Part shown: piece after piece, positions 6,511 to 13,149 of the stretch
Position numbering within the stretch: position 1 is the stretch's first letter
How the letters are laid out: every line of letters begins with the position of its first letter
IMG/VR virus record: IMGVR_UViG_3300010354_000255
Location: 1 to 35,927 of that record
Strand: one strand, 5' to 3'
Source: a virus
DNA: 35,927 bases
Notes under the pieces: generated by a model
What the model was told of the DNA's origin: nothing
The model's database searches: none
What the model saw: the letters and a program-made list of their open reading frames with translations, nothing else
Program-made: the position numbers and the translations under genes

Positions 6511-7211
6511 TAAAAAAAATCTTGAATACCTTCTAATGTATAATGATTTTCATGGTTACAGTGATTACAATGGAATCCTATATCATGCTTCATTCTCGGC
6601 ATAGACTGGATAAAAGTCTTAATCTTATCGAACTGAGAAGTGGTAAGACTATCGAGGAATGCCTGAATCTCTTCCTTTGAATGTTCTGCAAAAGGAATTT
6701 GTTCTTCCTCAGTCAGCACAGTGTCTAGACACTTCATTACCATATTAAACGTCTGACCTGTAATGCCTTCGTCAGTATCAACATCCATTAGGGATTTATA
6801 GTTTGGCCATTTTAGTTTCAGACTGATCTGATCATTAATTTTTACTACAGGGTTTACCTCAGGAACATCTACTTTGATACTATCAATCTCGATAGTCACA
6901 TCATTCTGATGATTACACTCTTTACACTTTAGCCCTACAGTTGAGGTTTCACCTACAGACTTAGATCGGATCTGGGTAAACATATATTCTACATCAAAGA
7001 TTTTTAGTTTATCAAGATTAATCGGCTCTACTACACAAGCCCCAATTGTGTCTACAATCGATTTAATTGCCTGTTTAGAATCCTTAGATTCAAGAGCTAA
7101 CATTAATACTTTTTCTTCTTTTACTAGATAAGGTCTAAATCTTACCTTTTCCTTAGTAGAAGGTATAACCAAATCATACTTAGGGGTATCATTTAACTTA
7201 GGTAGTGCCAT
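6510..7211 (-). CDS. 26: gp26-like baseplate hub / tail chaperone protein
   Basis: 233 aa (T4 gp26: 208). The N-terminus MALPKLNDTPKYDLVIPSTK and the segment VRFRPYLVKEEKVLMLALES are typical of the T4 gp26 family (T4 baseplate protein). Two CxxC-type pairs, KCKECNHQ and CNHCNHEN, suggest a small zinc site. The protein acts in hub assembly with the tape measure. Shine-Dalgarno AAGGA lies 8 bases before the ATG; the gap to the upstream gene is 18 bases. The reading frame ends GAT TTT TTT TAA, a slippery heptamer flush against the stop, so a longer -1 product is predicted. Confidence 0.8.
   Translation of the reverse strand: MALPKLNDTPKYDLVIPSTKEKVRFRPYLVKEEKVLMLALESKDSKQAIKSIVDTIGACVVEPINLDKLKIFDVEYMFTQIRSKSVGETSTVGLKCKECNHQNDVTIEIDSIKVDVPEVNPVVKINDQISLKLKWPNYKSLMDVDTDEGITGQTFNMVMKCLDTVLTEEEQIPFAEHSKEEIQAFLDSLTTSQFDKIKTFIQSMPRMKHDIGFHCNHCNHENHYTLEGIQDFF
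6513..6519 (-). promoter_or_regulatory. Predicted -1 ribosomal frameshift site (T TTT TTT)
   Basis: On the minus strand the last sense codons of gp26 are GAT TTT TTT, giving a heptamer of form X-XXY-YYZ in the correct phase, followed immediately by TAA. Slipping back one base continues TTA ATA TGT into the downstream frame. A 6-bp stem (ATGATT/AATCAT, 8-nt loop, 6478-6497) lies 15 nt downstream; it is AU-rich, so any stimulation is weak. Confidence 0.55.
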
Positions 7212-7229
7212 TTCAATCGTCCTTATAAT

Positions 7230-7940
7230 TTAGAATATTTTATTCAGAATTTCTTCAGCTTTGTTCTCTAAGAAGCTTTCTAGCTTATATAGCGGATTAA
7301 CAGTGGATTCCCAATTTCTGTAGGAAAGTTGTACGGTTAATTCGATTACATCATCACCTCTTGCATTTCCCAGTTCAATCGCATTCATAGTGGTAGGGAA
7401 TGCATTTCTTAATACACATTCATAAACAATCTGATTACCGCCTAAAAAGGATACGTCTAAACTTCCTTGAGCGAGGTTAATCGGTCCTAGACTCGGTAGC
7501 TTCTTCGCTATAAGACTTGGTATAAAAGGTATATCGATGGGGGTTTGGTATATCGGTAGATCGAAGCCTTTAGTCAGCTGCTGGATTCTTATATCAAAGG
7601 CATAGTCCTTTAAATATCCTACTTCCAGTGAAGACTGATTAATACAAAGATTCTGCCAGCGCTCGAAGTATGTTCGAATACCATAATCATTCAAGAGTAA
7701 GAATGTAAGAGAAACATCATCATAGGCTTGGTCATAAGCAACCTTCTGATTAATTAGACCGATCTTCTTCTCCTGAGTCATAATCTGACGGCCAGGAATA
7801 TTCACTGAGCTACAAAGAAGATTCACCTCTTCGGAAGTAGCACCCGCAATTGCAGGGAAGAATACCCTATAGACATTCCCACGGGCGATGCCGTACTTTC
7901 TCGATACTAGCGATTTCAGTTTATCGATCGAATCAGCCAT
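7230..7940 (-). CDS. Tail-tube-fold baseplate protein (gp54/gp19-like)
   Basis: 236 aa. The layout fits the T4 gp19 tube fold: an N-terminal NVYRVFFP strand, a loop with SSVNIPGRQIMTQEKKIG, the strand motif YDDVSLTFLLLNDYGIRTYF with ERW helix, KDYAFDIRIQQL, and a late CVLRNAFPTTMNAIEL followed by DDVIELTVQLSYRNWE. T4 uses this fold for tube protein gp19 (163 aa) and tube initiator gp54 (320 aa). The intermediate length and location among hub genes favour a gp54-type initiator, but a tube protein cannot be excluded. A Pro-rich insertion (PIDIPFIPSLIAKKLPSLGP) separates the halves. It overlaps the upstream gene by 8 bases. Confidence 0.65.
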   Translation of the reverse strand: MADSIDKLKSLVSRKYGIARGNVYRVFFPAIAGATSEEVNLLCSSVNIPGRQIMTQEKKIGLINQKVAYDQAYDDVSLTFLLLNDYGIRTYFERWQNLCINQSSLEVGYLKDYAFDIRIQQLTKGFDLPIYQTPIDIPFIPSLIAKKLPSLGPINLAQGSLDVSFLGGNQIVYECVLRNAFPTTMNAIELGNARGDDVIELTVQLSYRNWESTVNPLYKLESFLENKAEEILNKIF

Positions 7941-8523
7941 TTATTTTCCTTCTAGAATCTCTATAGATCTGAGTCTTTGTAGCTTTTTGGAAATCAGCTG
8001 TTGGTAGAAATGTAGCAATTTCCCATTCTGGGGATTCAACCATTGCAAACCTTGATCTTACCTGTGAATTCAAATAATGCTTTATACAGGGTTTAAAATA
8101 TTTCATCTTACCTGCTCTTTGTAGCATATTATAGGTCACGTTAAATTTCGTGGTCTCGTTATAGATTTTATTATTCGTTACATCTAGAAGAGAATCTAAG
8201 AACTTTGCTCTTAAAACTGGCGGAAGGTAGTGTAGGTTTAACCCTAGGAATCCACCTTCCGCCGGACCAATTACAATCACTAAAGGGAAAGTGTCATAAT
8301 AAGGCAAAGTATCTTTATGTTTTGGGTCATAATAAAACATGTACATGTTTCCTATGACTCCCCTATTCTTTAACTGAATAGGTTCTTCTTTCATTAATTG
8401 ACTACGATTAATATTTTTTAACTGCGCAGATTTCAGTCTGAACCATTCGCGAGATTCGCGGGTTCGAAGGGTTAAACCCTTACGGAAAGCTTCGATTTCG
8501 AGTGTATAGAATAAATTTGACAT
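7933..8523 (-). CDS. Conserved T4-like virion protein next to gp4 (gp2 or gp3 candidate)
   Basis: 196 aa. The distinctive core is MYMFYYDPKHKDTLPYYDTF, then PLVIVIG and GGFLGLNLHYLPPVLRAKF. I recognise this core from T4-like phage proteins beside head-completion genes. In T4 the order is 3-2-4-53, so synteny with gp4 suggests the DNA-end protector gp2 or the tail completion protein gp3, but sequence alone does not decide. The N-terminal 50 residues are basic (RKGLTLRTRESREWFRLKSA). A variant late promoter lies just upstream. The start has no clear Shine-Dalgarno. Confidence 0.55.
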   Translation of the reverse strand: MSNLFYTLEIEAFRKGLTLRTRESREWFRLKSAQLKNINRSQLMKEEPIQLKNRGVIGNMYMFYYDPKHKDTLPYYDTFPLVIVIGPAEGGFLGLNLHYLPPVLRAKFLDSLLDVTNNKIYNETTKFNVTYNMLQRAGKMKYFKPCIKHYLNSQVRSRFAMVESPEWEIATFLPTADFQKATKTQIYRDSRRKING

Positions 8524-8528
8524 GCTAC

Positions 8529-8536
8529 TATTTATG
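8529..8536 (-). promoter_or_regulatory. Variant T4-type late promoter (CATAAATA)
   Basis: Minus-strand CATAAATA, one change from the late octamer, 5 bases upstream of the ATG at 8523 and overlapping the end of gp4. A start about 6 bases downstream would leave almost no leader, so it may give a near-leaderless transcript or be fortuitous. Confidence 0.3.
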
Positions 8537-9017
8537 TTGATTTCTTAGGCTTTTTGTAAGGCTTTAATTGTTTTGTGGATTTTGGCTTAATCCCCATTTG
8601 TTCTAGTGTATCTTCTGTCCAGATTTGAAATCCCCATCCATTGTCCGCCGCAAACTTCTGTGCTGCAGCCCATTTGTTCATATTCTTTACGTAGGTCAGG
8701 CCTTCATTAATGTACTGCTTTGTTTTTCTACCAGCAAATGTAGGCGGGGCAGTTTCTTTCTTCGGCTTAATCTCCACAAGAACAGTAGTGTTGTTCGAGA
8801 AAGTTATTTTTAGATCCATAAAATAGCGGTGGTACTTCTTATCTACCTCGTAGAAATATGGTATAACAACCTCTTCACTTGACCAACTCTTTACTTCACT
8901 ATTTTCATCGCACCATTTAAAGCAATACTTTTCCCAAAGCGATCTATACACCACATTGGTGAAATCGCCTTTATATTTACTTGCGTTTTTAACGCGGTAT
9001 TTCCCAGAATAAGCCAT
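8532..9017 (-). CDS. 4: gp4 head completion protein
   Basis: 161 aa (T4 gp4, also called gp50, is 150). It closes the packaged head before tail joining. The sequence has the nuclease-like core of the family: VYRSLWEKYCFKWCDEN, an acidic residue in YHRYFMDLKITF, and VEIKPKKE, the E-x-K of a TnsA/PD-(D/E)xK-type fold, followed by a helix ending KWAAAQKFAADNGWGFQIWT. The basic C-terminus (KQLKPYKKPKKST) may contact DNA. It is the first gene of the leftward late operon, directly behind the minus-strand late promoter at 9049-9056. Confidence 0.85.
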   Translation of the reverse strand: MAYSGKYRVKNASKYKGDFTNVVYRSLWEKYCFKWCDENSEVKSWSSEEVVIPYFYEVDKKYHRYFMDLKITFSNNTTVLVEIKPKKETAPPTFAGRKTKQYINEGLTYVKNMNKWAAAQKFAADNGWGFQIWTEDTLEQMGIKPKSTKQLKPYKKPKKST

Positions 9018-9026
9018 AAAATTCCA

Positions 9027-9034
9027 TATAAATA
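9027..9034 (+). promoter_or_regulatory. T4-type late promoter, rightward
   Basis: Exact TATAAATA, 32 bases before the gp48 ATG. It forms the left arm of an 11-bp inverted repeat with the leftward promoter. It should drive gp48 and the hub operon. Confidence 0.8.
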
Positions 9035-9048
9035 ATGCTAGATTCCAT

Positions 9049-9056
9049 TATTTATA
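9049..9056 (-). promoter_or_regulatory. T4-type late promoter, leftward
   Basis: Exact TATAAATA on the minus strand, 31 bases before the gp4 ATG. It should drive the gp4 to tape-measure operon. Confidence 0.8.
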
Positions 9057-9066
9057 AGGAAACCAC

Positions 9067-10074
9067 ATGAAGGGTTTTTTCACATACCCCTTAGAGAATC
9101 AAGATGATTATAAGGGGAAGATGATATTTCAAGTGGTAAATGAAGCCGCTGAAAGAAATATCCAGATTGATTATGGAGGATTTGCTGGTTCTGTCATATC
9201 GGCCGCTGCGGAAACGGTGGCCACTGTAGCTGAAGCCGGTTTGACTGCTATCGGTACAGGCATCGCACAAGCTACTGGTATTGGTTCCACGCCTGGATCT
9301 TTTGCTTTTAATAGAACCGGTAATGAATATAAAGGGGCCAGTAAAGAGCTTACTGCTCTTACCGATAGGAAGGTGACCCTTTATCTCCCACAAGCGATTC
9401 AGATCCAAGATGCTGCAACATATGATAACAACGTAGAGCTTGGTGCTATCGGTGGTGGCATTATGAATGCTGCTGAAAATAATAGAAACAATTTCAATAT
9501 TGGTAATGCAATCTCCAGCGCAACTACGAGTATTAACAATACTATAAAAGCTCTTTCAAGAGGCGACGTAACTGCTATTTCCCAAGAACAAGCATCTATT
9601 GCTTCTCAGATGCTTCTGAAGAATGCTGGTGCAACTGGAGCATCTGCAGGTCTTGCTCTCGGAGCTATTACTGGGGTAACAGCTAACCCGAATCTTAGAA
9701 CTCTATTTAGATCTGTCCCTATTCGTAACTTTTCTTTTACCTTTACACTAATGCCATCGAGTCAGAGAGAAGCCGAACAGATTAGATCGATCGTTCAGTT
9801 CTTTAGAGAAGAACTATATCCTGAAGCATTATCTGTCGGCGGGATCGATTATGGATATAAATTCCCAAATCGAATGTTAATAAAAATGATCTATAAAGAT
9901 AGAGAAATACCAGGTATTAAATTCTTACCTGTGTATCTCCAAAACTTTAATGCTGTCTATAACCCAAATGGTATGGGAATGCACAAAGACGGTAATTGGT
10001 CGGAAGTACAGATTACAATGACATTCACCGAGACTAAGCCACTTGCAAAACAAGATATCGAAAGAGGCTACTAA
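9067..10074 (+). CDS. 48: gp48 baseplate tail-tube cap
   Basis: 335 aa (T4 gp48: 364). It forms the ring on the hub from which the tube grows. The C-terminal domain from about residue 215 (SVPIRNFSFTFTLMPSSQRE, EQIRSIVQFFREELYPE, YLQNFNAVYNPNG, WSEVQITMTFTETK) is characteristic of gp48 and related to the tube fold. Residues about 40-75 and 180-205 are Ala/Gly-rich helices. The Shine-Dalgarno is AAGGA just before the ATG (TTATAAGGAAACCACATG). Its stop is followed in the same few bases by the gp53 start (TAATG). Confidence 0.85.
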   Translation: MKGFFTYPLENQDDYKGKMIFQVVNEAAERNIQIDYGGFAGSVISAAAETVATVAEAGLTAIGTGIAQATGIGSTPGSFAFNRTGNEYKGASKELTALTDRKVTLYLPQAIQIQDAATYDNNVELGAIGGGIMNAAENNRNNFNIGNAISSATTSINNTIKALSRGDVTAISQEQASIASQMLLKNAGATGASAGLALGAITGVTANPNLRTLFRSVPIRNFSFTFTLMPSSQREAEQIRSIVQFFREELYPEALSVGGIDYGYKFPNRMLIKMIYKDREIPGIKFLPVYLQNFNAVYNPNGMGMHKDGNWSEVQITMTFTETKPLAKQDIERGY

Positions 10075-10811
10075 TGTCTAAATTCTTCAATAATTTTCCG
10101 CTGCTTGCTTATAATTTCGGTGATGAAAATAAGCCTTCTATTTTCCAAAACATCTCTGCCTATATTTCAATCATAGACGAGATAAAAGACGAAGTCTCTG
10201 CTTACAATACGATTTTCATTGATGACGACGAAAGACCAGATACATTATCATATAAGTTATATAATGACGAAAGCTATTACTGGACTTTCTTCTACTTGAA
10301 TGAGGATATCCGTGAAAGCGGATGGCCGATGAATGAATTAGAGATTTACGATAAAGCCAAATTATACTATCCAAACTACACAGTTACCACAAGAGCACCA
10401 ATATATGATATCTTCTTAGAAGGTGATACCGTTCTCGGTTTATCCTCTGGTACAACTGGTGTGGTAGTAAAAAGATATCTAGATCTGGGTCAAATTGTTA
10501 TTGCAAAAGATACGACCACTAGAGAATTCAGACAGACTGAATTGATTCGTGCAAATAATAATATTGCAGATCAGGTTGCTTTAACTAGCTCTGTGGTACA
10601 ATACAACTCAGTACACCACTATGAAAACTCCTCGAAGATCTGGACAGATATTGACCCATTTAACCCAAACCTTTCTGGTCTTACCCCTATAACATACCTC
10701 GATCGAATCCTTGCTAAGAATACCGAATTAAGAGAAATAAAAGTCTTTACAACAGAAACCATTACTCAGATCCAATCCGAGTTTAATAAGCTTCTCCTGA
10801 GAGGAACCTAA
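10074..10811 (+). CDS. 53: gp53 baseplate wedge protein with extra SH3-like insert
   Basis: 245 aa; T4 gp53 is 196. The diagnostic segment ERPDTLSYKLYNDESYYWTF parallels T4 RPEELANAIYGNPQLYWVLL, and the C-terminus TYLDRILAKNTELREIKVF parallels the T4 ending. gp53 clamps wedges around the hub. Residues about 115-165 (DTVLGLSSGTTGVVVKRYLD, LGQIVIAKDTT) look like an inserted small beta-barrel absent from T4, accounting for most of the extra length. The start overlaps the gp48 stop. Confidence 0.8.
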   Translation: MSKFFNNFPLLAYNFGDENKPSIFQNISAYISIIDEIKDEVSAYNTIFIDDDERPDTLSYKLYNDESYYWTFFYLNEDIRESGWPMNELEIYDKAKLYYPNYTVTTRAPIYDIFLEGDTVLGLSSGTTGVVVKRYLDLGQIVIAKDTTTREFRQTELIRANNNIADQVALTSSVVQYNSVHHYENSSKIWTDIDPFNPNLSGLTPITYLDRILAKNTELREIKVFTTETITQIQSEFNKLLLRGT

Positions 10812-12133
10812 TGAAGCCATATCAGTCTTCTACCGATTATATTATAAAGTCTGTGGAGGTAACAGGGGACAATGGTGTAGTAATTAATTGCGCCAACCTT
10901 ATCGCACAGTTAGAGATTTTCGAGAATCTAGAAAGACCATTCCTCACTGGCAAGATGATGATGCGGGATGATATAAATTTCTTCGATGGCATTTACTTTA
11001 ATGGAACCGAAAGATGTAAGATTCTTTTAGAGCAGCCAATATCGAATGGTGTTTCAGTTGAGTTAAATTTTATCCTTCGTAAGGTGGATGCTGTAAGAAA
11101 AACGAACGATCAAACAGAAGTAATGAGTATATCACTACTTGAGGAGAATGCGTTTAACTCTCAGTTAAGAAAGATTTCTAAATCTTTCAGTGGTTCACCT
11201 GATGAGATAATAGAAAAGCTTATGACCGAAATAGGTCAGTCAGTTGATATGCCAGCTATCAAGCCAGCTCAGTCCGGGTCTATCAAATATCTTGTCCCAT
11301 ATCTTACTGCATTCCAAGCAGCAGATACAATAAAGAATAGAACAAGTACCGAGAACGGATTACCATATTTTCTATTTAAAACGATGAGTAATAAGAATAT
11401 CCAATTTAAGTCATTAGAAGAGATGATAACTACCCCGCCGTGGAATCAGAACAAGCCATATCGATATTCGAAAGCTTTCGCCGCTCAGTCATTAAATTTG
11501 ACCCAGGAAGAAGCTTCCTATATTGTAGAGCAGTTCTCCTATGCGGCAAAAGATGATACCATGACCTTAATAGAAGCAGGCTCTGTATCAGCGGTTGTGG
11601 ATATGATCGATGTTACGAGTGGTGTAAAAGAAAGATTCAGTTATAATGCTGAAGAGATGTTTCAGAAGCTATATGACGCGAACGTATTAGAAGCAGGTTA
11701 TAATCCGGTCATTTCTTCTAGCTATGCGAATGGTGATTTAAATCTAGTCAATGCGCCAGCTAAGAATATCAGTAGAATTGTTATGAATTCTACATATAGT
11801 GATTATAAGAATCTATCCCAAGAAGAAACTGCTGGGCAATTTAAATTAGATTTTATGAGAAGAGCTTTTAAAAATCTACTCTTTAAAAATTCTATTACAA
11901 TAAGAGTCCCGGGTGTTCACTACCTACAGGGAGTGAATAGAAGTATTGGCACACAGATCGAATTCTATTATCCTAATAACAATGCTGCAGCTCTTGAAGG
12001 TTTAGGTTCTGACCGGGATCTGAAGGATCGTAAGCGCTCTGGTAAATACGTAATATATAGCGCAAGGCATTTATTCGTTGCAAATAAACATACTGTTGAT
12101 CTTACAGCAGTTAAGTTAGGGAATGAAAAGTAA
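10811..12133 (+). CDS. 27: gp27-like baseplate hub protein
   Basis: 440 aa (T4 gp27: 391). The N-terminal tube-like domain shows ENLERPFLTGKMMMRDDINF, then ILLEQPISNGVSVELNFILR and MSISLLEENAF. The middle has the segment LVPYLTAFQAADTIKNRTST, typical of hub proteins of the gp27/gpD/VgrG group. The C-terminal part contains KNLLFKNSITIRVPGVH and the barrel-like GTQIEFYYP. The trimeric hub would hold the gp5-like protein encoded next. Start and stop overlap both neighbours (TAATG). Assignment rests on order and partial motif agreement. Confidence 0.7.
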   Translation: MKPYQSSTDYIIKSVEVTGDNGVVINCANLIAQLEIFENLERPFLTGKMMMRDDINFFDGIYFNGTERCKILLEQPISNGVSVELNFILRKVDAVRKTNDQTEVMSISLLEENAFNSQLRKISKSFSGSPDEIIEKLMTEIGQSVDMPAIKPAQSGSIKYLVPYLTAFQAADTIKNRTSTENGLPYFLFKTMSNKNIQFKSLEEMITTPPWNQNKPYRYSKAFAAQSLNLTQEEASYIVEQFSYAAKDDTMTLIEAGSVSAVVDMIDVTSGVKERFSYNAEEMFQKLYDANVLEAGYNPVISSSYANGDLNLVNAPAKNISRIVMNSTYSDYKNLSQEETAGQFKLDFMRRAFKNLLFKNSITIRVPGVHYLQGVNRSIGTQIEFYYPNNNAAALEGLGSDRDLKDRKRSGKYVIYSARHLFVANKHTVDLTAVKLGNEK

Positions 12134-13149
12134 TGGATATTATTAGTAATGAATTCTACGGTGATACTACCAGATGGTTTATTGGGGTAGTAGAAGAAGT
12201 AGGAAATGACGAACCGAGATTAGGTAGGGTCCGTGTACGAATATATGGTGTACACAGTGGAAGAGGCGACATACCTACCGAGGACCTTCCTTATGCACAC
12301 ACCGTTATTCCGACAACTGAGCCTGGTGTTTCTGGCTTAGGTAGAAATCCTTATCTAGTTCCTGGCGCTACGGTTTTTGGTATTTTTCTAGATGGTAAAC
12401 TTTCCCAATTGCCTTTAGTAATTGGCTCTATACCTACAATGCAAACCCCATCCATTAATCAAATTAATGGTCAATCACAAGACGAACTCTTTAATACCGT
12501 TACAAAGGGTAGTCAGGGATTTGATATACCGGGAGTACCTGGTTCGGGCACGGGCGGGCGTACGGGAATTAAGAGTGCTCTTGTAGAAGGATTAGACAGC
12601 TATAACTATGATCCAGATGCACCAGCTGGGAGAAACGTACAACTTTCCTGGGAATATTTAGTTGGACTAAACAAATATACTCCGGTGGCCGTTGCTGGTC
12701 TTATTGGAAACTTCTTAGCTGAATCTGGAAGTGGTAGCCCGATCGATTTAAATATTACTGCACTTGGTGATGTTGGACTAAAATCAGCAGGTGATCTATC
12801 TTTTGGTATTGCACAATGGTATAACGGAACCGATCGATACAATAATCTGGAAAAATTTGCTGCAAGGAGAGGTAGATCAAAGGAAGATCTGTTCACGCAA
12901 CTTGCATTCGTTGACTATGAATTATCTACTGTTCCCTTCTTCAGAGGTGCGGAGTTAAACAATATCCCTACCCCAACCTTAGCAGCTATACATGTAAGAA
13001 GATATTACGAAATTCCTGCTTGGGACGGCAATAAGATTAGTCCAGTAGATGGTAAACGTATGAGACTTGGAGAAGCAAAAGCAATTAACTATGCAAAGAT
13101 GGTGTATAATCACTTTACCCGTAAGACTAAAGAGAGTGCTACAGTATGA
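12133..13149 (+). CDS. 5: gp5-like hub protein: OB-fold plus tail lysozyme, lacking the spike
   Basis: 338 aa (T4 gp5: 575). Residues about 12-110 are the gp5 OB fold (WFIGVVEEVGNDEPRLGRVR, VRIYGVHS, then LVPGATVFGIFLDG). A Gly/Pro-rich linker follows (FDIPGVPGSGTGGRTG). Residues about 180-330 match the phage tail lysozyme type: AVAGLIGNFLAESGSGSP with probable catalytic Glu197, and SFGIAQWYNGTDRY. It locally degrades peptidoglycan during tail penetration. The C-terminal beta-helix of T4 gp5 is absent and encoded separately two genes downstream. The stop overlaps the next start (ATGA). Confidence 0.85.
   Translation: MDIISNEFYGDTTRWFIGVVEEVGNDEPRLGRVRVRIYGVHSGRGDIPTEDLPYAHTVIPTTEPGVSGLGRNPYLVPGATVFGIFLDGKLSQLPLVIGSIPTMQTPSINQINGQSQDELFNTVTKGSQGFDIPGVPGSGTGGRTGIKSALVEGLDSYNYDPDAPAGRNVQLSWEYLVGLNKYTPVAVAGLIGNFLAESGSGSPIDLNITALGDVGLKSAGDLSFGIAQWYNGTDRYNNLEKFAARRGRSKEDLFTQLAFVDYELSTVPFFRGAELNNIPTPTLAAIHVRRYYEIPAWDGNKISPVDGKRMRLGEAKAINYAKMVYNHFTRKTKESATV

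Larger units (their letters stand above)
9027..9056. repeat. 11-bp perfect inverted repeat of two opposed late promoters
   Basis: TATAAATAATG (9027-9037), an 8-bp spacer, then CATTATTTATA (9046-9056), exact reverse complements. Each arm is a late promoter pointing across the other, so the two predicted start points fall within a few bases in the spacer and the transcripts diverge. Confidence 0.85.

Noticed and set aside
6334-6520. Sequencing error in the T-run as the cause of the split gp26 frame
   Set aside because: Possible at an 8-T run, but the in-phase heptamer, immediate stop and location before the tape measure match the known programmed-frameshift layout; raw reads would settle it.
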